In this document: positions 13,972 through 20,146 of the stretch, piece after piece | How positions within the stretch are numbered: the first letter of the stretch is position 1 | How the letters are laid out: each line of letters begins with the position of its first letter | NCBI GenBank assembly: GCA_900540045.1 | Contig: UQEF01000054.1 | Span: 1-20,146 of the forward strand | DNA from: an uncultured Eubacteriales bacterium | GTDB lineage: Bacteria > Bacillota > Clostridia > Christensenellales > Aristaeellaceae | Direction: 5' to 3' | DNA: 20,146 nt | Position numbers and translations under genes: made by a program | Notes under the pieces: model-generated | The model's database searches: none | Told to the model about the DNA's origin: nothing | The model's input: only the letters and a program-made list of their open reading frames with translations

Positions 13972-14898
13972 ATGGATTACGAAGAGTCGCTGATGATAAA
14001 GGCTGCCTGGTACTATTATTTTGAGGAAATGACCCAGCAGCACGTGGCGGAACTGATGGGCATCACCCGGATGCGGGTCATCAAGCTGCTGGAGAAGGCC
14101 CGGCAGACGGGCATCATTCAGTTCCGGCTGCGCAAGGACGGCGAAAGCCGCATGCAGCTGGAGCGCAACCTGATGAGCGCGTTTGGCCTGCAGGACGCGT
14201 TCGTCATTCCGGCGGCCATCGACCGCAGCGCGGTCAATGCGGGCGTGGCCGAGGCGGCCAGCATGTATATCAGCGAGCGGCTGACGGAAAACAGCCTCAT
14301 CAACATTGGCTACGGCGACACCCCCAGCCGCATTCTCAACAACCTCGCCACCCTGGCCGAGCAGCCGCTCACCTGCGTATCGCTCACCGGCGGGGTCAGC
14401 TACTATCTGCCCGACACCCGCAGCAACGTATTCAATGCCAAGCTGCACCTGATTCCCGCACCGCTTCTGACCGGCAGCAAGGAGATGGCCGAGGCGCTCC
14501 GCCACGAGGCCAGCGTCATGGAACTCAGCCGCATGACGTCCCTTGCCCAGATGACGGTGGTGGGAGTGGGCGCCATGCACGAGAGCGCCACCATCTTCAA
14601 GTCCGGCGTGCTCAACAACAACGACTTCCTGTATCTGAGCATGCAGGGCGCTGTGGGGGATTTGCTCAGCCACTTCTTTGATAAGGAAGGAAAGCTGCTC
14701 AACACCCCGATTGAGGAGCGGCTCATCAGCACCCCGCTGGAGACGCTCAAGAGCCTGAAAAACGTGATCGGCGTGGCCGCGGGCGACAGCAAGGTGGAGG
14801 CCATTCATGCCGCGCTGAAGGGACAGTACCTGGATGTGCTCATCACCGACGACCGCACGGCGGAAAAGCTGCTGGGCAGCCGCACCGGCGAGGCGTAA
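13972..14898 (+). CDS. lsrR: SorC-family transcriptional regulator of AI-2 uptake (LsrR-type)
   Basis: LsrR represses the lsr genes until phospho-AI-2 binds it. The 308-residue protein (E. coli 317) has an N-terminal helix-turn-helix: AAWYYYFEEMTQQHVAELMG then ITRMRVIKLLEKARQTGIIQ at about residues 10-50. The C-terminal sugar-phosphate-binding domain includes NIGYGDTPSRIL, VSLTGGVSYY, NAKLHLIPAPLL, GVGAM and the ending VIGVAAGDSKVEAIHAALKGQYLDVLITD, which parallels E. coli LsrR. The ATG at 13972 has GGAGGGG about 5 nt upstream; longer frames run into the promoter and are excluded. lsrK follows after 47 nt. The paired motif in the divergent region suggests control of both operons, including its own. 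Confidence 0.92.
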   Translation: MDYEESLMIKAAWYYYFEEMTQQHVAELMGITRMRVIKLLEKARQTGIIQFRLRKDGESRMQLERNLMSAFGLQDAFVIPAAIDRSAVNAGVAEAASMYISERLTENSLINIGYGDTPSRILNNLATLAEQPLTCVSLTGGVSYYLPDTRSNVFNAKLHLIPAPLLTGSKEMAEALRHEASVMELSRMTSLAQMTVVGVGAMHESATIFKSGVLNNNDFLYLSMQGAVGDLLSHFFDKEGKLLNTPIEERLISTPLETLKSLKNVIGVAAGDSKVEAIHAALKGQYLDVLITDDRTAEKLLGSRTGEA

Positions 14899-14945
14899 CC
14901 AGCCTGATACAAGCGCAACGATATCGAAACGGAGGGAAATGAACC

Positions 14946-16511
14946 ATGGCAAACCGATACCTGATGGCCGTTGACGCAGGCACGGGGAGCGTGCGCGCGG
15001 TGCTGTTCAACGAGGACGGCGCGCAGCTGAGCTGCGTGCAGCGCGAATGGACCCATGCCGAAGACCCCCGCTATCCCGGCAGCATGGACTTTGATTGGGT
15101 GCACAACTGGGAACTGGCCAGCGAGTGCATCCGCGGGGCCATTGCGCAGGCGGGTGTGGACGCGGGCGATATCGCCGCTGTGAGCACCACCTGCATGCGC
15201 GAGGGCATCGTGCTCTACGATGAGGCCGGAGAGGAAATCTGGGCCTGCGCCAACGTCGACGCCCGCAGCGACGACGAAGTGGGGCAGCTCATCCGCATGA
15301 ACCCCGAACTGGAAAAGGAAATCTACCGTGAATCCGGCCAGACGTACGCCCTGGGAGCGCTCCCGCGCATCCTGTGGGTCAAAAACAAGCTGCCCGAGCT
15401 CTATGCCCGTGTCAAAACCGTCAGCATGTTCAACGACTGGCTGATCTACAAGCTCACCGGCGTGCTCAAGACCGAGCCCAGCAACGGGTGCACCAACGGC
15501 ATCTTTGACCTGCAAAAGCGCCGGTGGGACGCCTCCATCATGCGAAAGGTGGGCCTGAAGGACGATATCTTCCCGCCTGTGGCCGAATGCGGAGAGGTGG
15601 TCAGCCGGGTCAACGCAAAGGGCGCGGCGGATACGGGCCTGAGGGAAGGCACCACCGTGGTGGCCGGCGGCGGCGACGCGCAGCTGGGCTGCATCGGCGT
15701 GGGCGTGGTGGACAACGGCCAGGCCGCGGTATTTGGGGGCAGCTTCTGGCAGTATGAGTTCAATACCGACAGCGGCAGGACCGACGCCGACTGCCGCGTG
15801 CGCGTCAACTGCCATGCCGTGCCCGGCCTGTGGCAGTACGAGGCCCTGGCCTTCAAGCCCGGCCTGGTCATGCGCTGGTACCGCGACGCCTTCTGCCAGG
15901 AGGAGGTCCGGCGCGCCAGGGAGCTGGACACCGACCCCTATCAGCTCATGAACGAGCAGGCCGCCAAGGTGCCCGCCGGCAGCTATGGCATGATGTGCGC
16001 CTTCAGCGACGTGATGAACTACATCGCCTGGCGGCATGCGGCGCCGACGTTCACCAACTTCGACTTCGACCCGGAGAAGTTCAACAAGTACACCTTCTAT
16101 CGCGCCATCATGGAAAACACCGCCATGGTGACCCGCGGCCACCTCGAACTGGTGCGCGAGGCCACCGGCAACGCGCCCAGCGAGATCGTCTTTGCGGGCG
16201 GGGCCAGCAAGGGCGATATCTGGTGCCAGATCCTGGCCGACGTGCTGGGCCTGCCGGTCAAGGTGCCGGTGGTCAAAGAGGCCACGGCCCTGGGCGCGGC
16301 CATCCTGGCGGGCTACGGCGTGGGCGTGTTTCCGGATATCAGCGCCACCGCGCGCCGCCTGGTCAAGTGGGACAAAACCTTCACCCCCAACGCGCAGAAC
16401 CATCAGGTCTATGAACGGATGTACGGTCCGTGGCGCGAGATGTACAAGGCACAGCTCAAGCTGGCGGACGACCGGGTGACCCGCTTCATGTGGGCGGCGC
16501 CGGGTCTGTAA
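14946..16511 (+). CDS. lsrK: Autoinducer-2 kinase (LsrK)
   Basis: LsrK is an FGGY-family kinase that phosphorylates imported AI-2 in the cytosol, trapping it and creating the LsrR inducer. The 521-residue protein matches E. coli LsrK along its whole length: MAVDAGTGSVRAVLFN (7-22), PGSMDFDWVHNWELA (44-58), MREGIVLYDEAG, IWACANVDARS (98-108), the catalytic Asp244 in AGGGDAQLGC, NCHAVPG, FAGGASKGDIWCQILADVLG, PVVKEATALGAAILAG and the C-terminal WAAPGL (E. coli WKAPGL). This full-length agreement separates it from xylulose, rhamnulose and fuculose kinases and is the best single argument that the locus handles AI-2. GGAGGG lies 9 nt before the ATG at 14946. Confidence 0.95.
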   Translation: MANRYLMAVDAGTGSVRAVLFNEDGAQLSCVQREWTHAEDPRYPGSMDFDWVHNWELASECIRGAIAQAGVDAGDIAAVSTTCMREGIVLYDEAGEEIWACANVDARSDDEVGQLIRMNPELEKEIYRESGQTYALGALPRILWVKNKLPELYARVKTVSMFNDWLIYKLTGVLKTEPSNGCTNGIFDLQKRRWDASIMRKVGLKDDIFPPVAECGEVVSRVNAKGAADTGLREGTTVVAGGGDAQLGCIGVGVVDNGQAAVFGGSFWQYEFNTDSGRTDADCRVRVNCHAVPGLWQYEALAFKPGLVMRWYRDAFCQEEVRRARELDTDPYQLMNEQAAKVPAGSYGMMCAFSDVMNYIAWRHAAPTFTNFDFDPEKFNKYTFYRAIMENTAMVTRGHLELVREATGNAPSEIVFAGGASKGDIWCQILADVLGLPVKVPVVKEATALGAAILAGYGVGVFPDISATARRLVKWDKTFTPNAQNHQVYERMYGPWREMYKAQLKLADDRVTRFMWAAPGL

Positions 16512-16558
16512 GCCATTCGTATCCCATACATATAAGAGGAGAAGGAGAGAATGCCGCT

Positions 16559-16909
16559 ATGTTTACGATCAATGAAAACGACCGCGAATACCGCTTTGGC
16601 GACAGCGGTCCCAAATACCTGATGAAGGGGCCGCGCAGCAACTTCGCCGTGGTGCAGTTCCAGGCGGGCCAGGACTTCAAGGCGCACTACCACAACGTGA
16701 TGGAGGAGAACTTCTTCATCCTGGAGGGTCAGGTGGACATCGTGGTGGACGGCACGGTGCATCATCTCAAGCAGGGGGACCTGATTCACATCGAGCCCGG
16801 CGAAATCCATTATGTGGTCAACCATTCCGACGCGCCCGTGAAGATGATCTCCACGCTCGCGCCCTACACCGACCCCGACAAGGTCGAGGTGGACAACTAC
16901 ACCTATTGA
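16559..16909 (+). CDS. Small single-domain cupin in the lsrRK operon
   Basis: This 116-residue cupin carries both metal-binding motifs. The first is KAHYHNVMEENFFILEG (41-57) with His43, His45 and Glu50 in the exact HxH-X4-E-X6-G spacing. The second is IEPGEIHYVVN (78-88) with His84. Such small cupins can be isomerases, epimerases, dioxygenases or simple binders, so the reaction is open. AAGGAGA sits about 10 nt before the ATG at 16559. A nearer ATG at 16551 is in another frame and hits an early stop. It follows lsrK by 47 nt and precedes a strong terminator, so it belongs to the AI-2 regulon. I infer that it may act on AI-2 or its phosphate, possibly replacing LsrG. Confidence 0.85.
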   Translation: MFTINENDREYRFGDSGPKYLMKGPRSNFAVVQFQAGQDFKAHYHNVMEENFFILEGQVDIVVDGTVHHLKQGDLIHIEPGEIHYVVNHSDAPVKMISTLAPYTDPDKVEVDNYTY

Positions 16910-16920
16910 GACAGACGAAA

Positions 16921-16966
16921 AAGCGGGAGACGGCCGCCGGTTTGGTCCGGCGGCCGCCTCCCGCTT
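16921..16966. terminator. Strong bidirectional terminator
   Basis: Arms 16921-16940 and 16947-16966 form a 20-bp stem with one mismatch and a 6-nt loop, flanked by A's on the left (AAAAA before the GC-rich core) and CTT on the right. It ends the lsrR-lsrK-cupin transcript and, from the other side, the dipeptidase transcript, whose stop codon is one base away. Confidence 0.85.
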
Positions 16967-16967
16967 G

Positions 16968-17870
16968 TCATATGCTTTCCAGATAGCGCTTGAAATTCAG
17001 GCCCGCCACCGCCTCCACCAGCGGCTCGCCGAAGCCGCGGCGGCGCATTCTCTCCAGCAGCGCGGGAAGGTCGCCCGCGTTGCGCAGGCCTTCCGGATGG
17101 GTTTCAATGCCGTCAAAGTCGCTCCCCAGCCCCACGTGCGCCTCGCCGCCCAGATCGCACATGTGGGCGATGTGATCGACCACCCGGTCCAGATCGGCCC
17201 GGCTGTCATGGCTCAGAAACAGGGGATAGAAGTTGACGCCCACATACCCGCCCGCCTCAAACAGGCAGCGCAGCTGATGGTCGCTCAGGTTGCGCGGATG
17301 ATCGCACAGGGCGCGGGCACAGCTGTGCGAGGCCAGGGGCGGGGCCTTGCCGTCCAGCAGGTCGTAGAAGCCGCGCTCGTTCAGGTGGGACACATCCACC
17401 GCCATGTGGCGGCTGCGCATGCGGCTAACGATGTCCCAGCCCAGCGGGGTCAGGCCCTCGCCGCTGCCGCTGAGCGCGGGATGCGCCACGCCGTTTTCAT
17501 TGTTCCATACCAATGCGGCCATGCGCACGCCCAGGTCCGCGAAACGGTCCACCTGGGCCGCATCGCCGCCGAAGGCCTCGCCGCCCTCGATGGTCAGCAT
17601 CGCGTTGGCAACGCCCTCGCGCGCCTGCGAAAGCTCGGTGATCTGGCAAAAGCCGCGCTGCTTCAGCCCTTCAAAGGCCTGCAGCTCCCTTTCCACGATG
17701 GTGGGGCTCATGCGCATGCCGTTTGTGCACACAAACAGCGCCAGGCACTGCACCCGCACGCCGCCCCCGGCGGTCAGCAGCTCCGCGGTCACATCCAGCG
17801 GCTCTCCGGCGGGACGGTCCGGCGCAGAGAGGGCATAGAGCGTATCGGCATGGGTATCGCAAACCAGCAT
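16968..17870 (-). CDS. Membrane dipeptidase family (peptidase M19) metallopeptidase
   Basis: The M19 (renal dipeptidase-like) family hydrolyses dipeptides, often with a D-residue at the second position, using a two-zinc centre. The 300-residue protein keeps the expected ligands: His7 and Asp9 in DTHADT, bridging Glu95 in TIEGGEAF, His162 in VDVSHLN, His182 in ASHSCAR and Asp251 in LGSDFDGI. There is no signal peptide, so it is probably cytosolic despite the family name. AAAGGAG lies 8 nt before the ATG at 17870; a longer frame to 18065 overlaps the upstream gene out of context. It follows the GuaA-like gene by 40 nt on the same strand and is probably co-transcribed. Length is at the short end for the family. 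Confidence 0.9.
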   Translation of the reverse strand: MLVCDTHADTLYALSAPDRPAGEPLDVTAELLTAGGGVRVQCLALFVCTNGMRMSPTIVERELQAFEGLKQRGFCQITELSQAREGVANAMLTIEGGEAFGGDAAQVDRFADLGVRMAALVWNNENGVAHPALSGSGEGLTPLGWDIVSRMRSRHMAVDVSHLNERGFYDLLDGKAPPLASHSCARALCDHPRNLSDHQLRCLFEAGGYVGVNFYPLFLSHDSRADLDRVVDHIAHMCDLGGEAHVGLGSDFDGIETHPEGLRNAGDLPALLERMRRRGFGEPLVEAVAGLNFKRYLESI

Positions 17871-17910
17871 AGGGGACGCTCCTTTCCTGCCGGCACGGGC
17901 GTGCCGCGGC

Positions 17911-19365
17911 TTACTCCATCTCGCCGTAGTGATTGCTGGGCGTAAGGTCGTACACCACGCGGGCCACGCCCTTGACCTCGCTGCGGATGCGCTCAGAGGC
18001 GCGCTCCAGCACGTCGAAGGCCAGACGGGCCGCCATGGCGCCGCCCTGCGACACCTGCAGCGCACGCAGGCTCACCGCATAGGCGCCCGGCTGGTCCGGG
18101 CTGTCCACCAGATTGGTGTAGTATTGCCACAGGCGTTTGGCATAGCCGCCCTCGCGGATCTCCTCGCTGAAACAGGCGTCGGCGGCCCGCAGCACGGCCA
18201 GCCGCTCGGGCGTGACCTGGCCGAAGATGCGCAGGGCCAGTCCGCTGGCCGGGAAGGGCTGGCGCAGCGCGATGCTGTCGGGCAGGGACAGCGCCGTGGC
18301 CAGGCGGCGGACCTCCTCCTTGAACAGGTCCCGCACGGGTTCGCAGACGCACAGGTTATAGGCGCTCTTGACGCTTTCCATTTCGGCGCTGGTGGAGAAG
18401 CCAAACAGCGCGTCGTTGAGGTTCGCGCCCAGCACGATGGCGCGGATGCCGGGATCGTAGCCCAGCTGCTTGATGAGGACCTGCGTCATCAGCTGCGCGG
18501 CGATGCGCTCTTTGTCGTCCCGGCTGCGCACGCCGGAGAGCGCCCGCAGGAAGGCCTCGCTGGCGTCCACATGCGCCACCACCAGGCCCATGGCGTCCAT
18601 GAAGGTGGAGATGACGCTCTCGGGCTCTCCCTGGCGGAACAGGCCCGTGTCCACAAATACGCACATCAGCCGGTCGCCTACGGCCAGGCTGGCCAGACGG
18701 GCGCAAACGGCGCTGTCCACCCCGCCGGAGACCGCGCACAGCACACGCCCCTCCGGCGCCGCCTCGCGGATGCGCTCGACCGCCAGCTGAATCATGGCGT
18801 CCTCGTCCCACGAAGCGGCCGCGCCGCAGATGAAGCTGGCGAAGTTGAACAGAAGCTGCGCGGCATCGGGGTCGTTGCGCTCAATGGGATACTGCACCGC
18901 GTACAGCGGCAGGGTCCGGTGGCGGAAGCCGATGGGGCGCTCCGTAGCGGTGGCCAGCGGCAAAAGGGATTCGGGCAGGGTCAGGTCCGACAGGGAACGC
19001 AGCACGCGTTCGCCGCCGGAGATGTTGGTAAACAGAGGGTCATGCTCCAGGCCCAGCGTCACCGCGCCGCGCGGGCAGGCGGAGGGCGAAGCCTCTCCCC
19101 CGTAAAAGCGGCACAGCGCCGGTACCATGCCGCCCAGCGCCAGCACCGGCACGCCCGCCGACAGCAGCGCAGGGTCCACCTGCGCCAGCGCGTTGTCCAT
19201 GCCGTCATTGGCGCTCAGCACAATCCCCTTGGGCGCATAGGACAGCACCGTTTCCGCGCGGCTGTCCAGCGCAAGGGGGAGGCTGTACACCTGGCGGTAG
19301 CGAAGCGTGCGGGCAATCAGCGCAGACTGCCCGCGGCTTTGGCACAAAACCAGAATGGTATCCAT
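17911..19365 (-). CDS. GuaA-like protein with degenerate glutaminase domain
   Basis: The 484-residue protein has the GMP synthetase layout: glutamine amidotransferase-like domain (1-182), ATP-pyrophosphatase (185-360) and dimerisation domain (365-484). The P-loop AVSGGVDSAV (211-220), VFVDTGLFRQGE (236-246) and LRQPFPASGLALRI (367-380) agree with GuaA. The glutaminase part does not: the nucleophile elbow GICYGM is replaced by ALGGM (76-80) with no Cys, and FHPE becomes YPIE (159-162), losing the His. In the synthetase part KSHHN is KSAYN (333-337), and the end is VYDLTPSNHYGEME instead of the usual KPPATIEWE type. It cannot use glutamine in the normal way and may not make GMP at all. AGGAGG lies 9 nt before the ATG at 19365. 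A divergent, repurposed paralogue is my best reading. Confidence 0.8.
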   Translation of the reverse strand: MDTILVLCQSRGQSALIARTLRYRQVYSLPLALDSRAETVLSYAPKGIVLSANDGMDNALAQVDPALLSAGVPVLALGGMVPALCRFYGGEASPSACPRGAVTLGLEHDPLFTNISGGERVLRSLSDLTLPESLLPLATATERPIGFRHRTLPLYAVQYPIERNDPDAAQLLFNFASFICGAAASWDEDAMIQLAVERIREAAPEGRVLCAVSGGVDSAVCARLASLAVGDRLMCVFVDTGLFRQGEPESVISTFMDAMGLVVAHVDASEAFLRALSGVRSRDDKERIAAQLMTQVLIKQLGYDPGIRAIVLGANLNDALFGFSTSAEMESVKSAYNLCVCEPVRDLFKEEVRRLATALSLPDSIALRQPFPASGLALRIFGQVTPERLAVLRAADACFSEEIREGGYAKRLWQYYTNLVDSPDQPGAYAVSLRALQVSQGGAMAARLAFDVLERASERIRSEVKGVARVVYDLTPSNHYGEME

Positions 19366-19427
19366 TCAGACGGTCCTCCTCTGGGGCGGCCGGGAACCGG
19401 AGCCCGCCGCCGAAAGACAAGATCGGT

Positions 19428-19455
19428 GCTATAACATTCTCCGCCTGGGGTCCAA
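19428..19455 (-). promoter_or_regulatory. Putative promoter of the GuaA-like/dipeptidase pair
   Basis: On the minus strand TTGGAC (19455-19450), a 16-bp spacer ending in TGT (extended -10) and TATAGC (19433-19428) form a plausible sigma-A promoter about 65 nt upstream of the GuaA-like start. The hexamers are only moderate matches. Confidence 0.42.
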
Positions 19456-19567
19456 AACCCTTCCGGACGCTTGAGGCACCGCCCCCGTTATTGCGGCTTG
19501 GGAGAAAAGATTTACAATTGTGCGCCCGGCAGGGGGAGAGGGGCGTGCGCATCCGGCGAAACAGGGG

Positions 19568-19596
19568 TTGTAGAGTTGCGGGAATATTGGTATAAT
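19568..19596 (+). promoter_or_regulatory. Strong promoter of the rightward gene at the window end
   Basis: TTGTAG (19568-19573), a 17-bp spacer ending in TGG (extended -10) and a perfect TATAAT (19591-19596) make the best -10 in the window. Transcription should start near 19603. Confidence 0.8.
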
Positions 19597-19602
19597 AAAC
19601 GA

Positions 19603-19736
19603 TGATATACAGTCGGCACGTATGCCATTCGCGCCCCGGGCGCGTGATGGCTGCTCATGCAGGCCCCTTGGGAGCCGCCGGTCCCGCCAGGGGACCGAAT
19701 CCACCCAACCCAACCAAGGATAAGGAGTGCGACATT
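19603..19736 (+). other. Structured 5' leader of the rightward gene
   Basis: The leader of about 134 nt holds two hairpins. The first is 19624-19651: GCCAT/ATGGC and CGCGCC/GGCGCG arms with a small bulge and a 3-nt loop. The second is 19679-19697: CGGTCCC/GGGACCG with a 5-nt loop. A C/A-rich unstructured stretch follows up to the ribosome binding site. I recognise no known riboswitch. Confidence 0.45.
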
Positions 19737-20146
19737 TTGAGCGACTACTACCGCAACCACAATCAGTCCAGCGACCCTTTCCAGCCGCCGCGCAACGGGG
19801 CGGCAGAGGATGCGGCTCCCTGGGACATGCCTATGGACGGCCCGGAGATGGCGCAGGGGATGCCCGCATGGCAGCAGCCCGGCGTGATGGGCAGCGGTTT
19901 CCTGGCGGAGGACCCCGCGCCCTTCGGTGCGGAAATGCAGCAGAGCGGCGTGCCGCTGTTCCAGGACGCCATGGATTTTCGCACACAGGGAGACGACGCG
20001 CCTACGCGCGTTGCCAAGCCCCTCGCACAGCAGATGGTGAATAAGCGCACCACCGTGGGCCGTGGCCCCGGCCCCTTTGAACGGCCCGCCGCGCCCGTGG
20101 CACAGGCGGCGCCGGCGCCTGCGGGCGGACCGGAGCGGGAGGAAGC
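19737..20146 (+). CDS. Hypothetical protein with low-complexity N-terminus (TTG start, incomplete)
   Basis: An open frame begins with TTG at 19737, with AAGGAG 9 nt upstream, and runs without a stop to the window edge (136 codons seen). The only later in-frame ATGs (from 19827) lack a ribosome binding site and would drop the conserved-looking start SDYYRNHNQSSDPFQPP. The visible part is rich in Pro, Gly, Gln, Met and Ala (for example MPMDGPEMAQGMPAWQQPG), with no hydrophobic segment or known motif. It therefore looks like a disordered cytoplasmic N-terminal region of a longer protein, perhaps one with a membrane or catalytic domain further on. The strong promoter and consistent GC-rich third positions support a real gene. 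Function is unknown. Confidence 0.72.
   Translation, partial: MSDYYRNHNQSSDPFQPPRNGAAEDAAPWDMPMDGPEMAQGMPAWQQPGVMGSGFLAEDPAPFGAEMQQSGVPLFQDAMDFRTQGDDAPTRVAKPLAQQMVNKRTTVGRGPGPFERPAAPVAQAAPAPAGGPEREE

Noticed and set aside
14805..16403. 532-codon minus-strand open frame
   Set aside because: Shadow of lsrK, which matches a known family along its full length on the plus strand.
16551..16553. ATG closer to the ribosome binding site upstream of the cupin
   Set aside because: It is out of frame with the cupin and reaches a stop after a couple of dozen codons; the cupin ATG at 16559 has acceptable spacing.
17929..19434. 501-codon plus-strand open frame
   Set aside because: Shadow of the GuaA-like gene; no ribosome binding site and biased composition.
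19430..19480. GTCCGGAAGG on the minus strand, similar to part of the SRP RNA core
   Set aside because: The rest of the conserved core (the AGGTC before and GCAGCC after) is missing, and the segment overlaps the likely promoter of the GuaA-like gene.

Overview
The window is GC-rich chromosomal DNA that most likely comes from a Clostridia-class Bacillota, for example a high-GC gut lineage. The evidence is strong AGGAGG-type ribosome binding sites, sigma-A promoters with 17-bp spacers, and Firmicute families such as DUF3842, C_GCAxxG_C_C and an ECF S component. It is densely coding. I see no phage, transposon, CRISPR, rRNA or tRNA.

Left part (1-3647). A gene-free, hairpin-rich stretch (1-320) precedes a small XRE-type regulator (385-711, +). 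This converges, five bases stop to stop, on a lysine/diaminopimelate operon read leftward: asd (3505-2414), dapA (2394-1501) and dapB (1475-717), with a TTGACA-17-TATCCT promoter. Back to back with that promoter is a TTTACA-17-TATGAT promoter for a rightward five-gene operon (3800-7241): an ECF transporter S component, a P-loop (uridine-kinase-like) protein with an unassigned N-terminal domain, a DUF3842 protein, a Mrp/NBP35-type Fe-S carrier ATPase and a C_GCAxxG_C_C protein. It ends at a bidirectional terminator (7273-7310).

Central part (7325-16909) is the highlight: an autoinducer-2 (AI-2) uptake and processing locus of the lsr type. Leftward run lsrA, lsrC, lsrD (4-nt overlaps), lsrB, lsrF and a FucU/RbsD-family mutarotase. 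Rightward run lsrR, lsrK and a small cupin. The 340-bp divergent region has one consensus promoter per direction. A shared motif (GCAAAAA(A)CATTTG(C/T)AA) lies 23-25 nt beyond each -10 box and is a strong candidate LsrR operator. In the known pathway LsrB binds AI-2, LsrACD import it, LsrK phosphorylates it, phospho-AI-2 relieves LsrR repression, and LsrG plus LsrF degrade it. There is no lsrG here. A mutarotase-like protein and a cupin occupy the ends of the two operons, which suggests a variant AI-2 degradation route. luxS is not in the window.

Right part (16921-20146). Beyond a convergent terminator are a leftward M19 dipeptidase and a GuaA-like protein. The latter keeps the ATP-pyrophosphatase P-loop but has lost the glutaminase Cys and His, so it is probably not an ordinary GMP synthetase. 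Divergent from it, a strong extended -10 promoter and a structured leader precede a TTG-started, low-complexity protein that runs off the window end.
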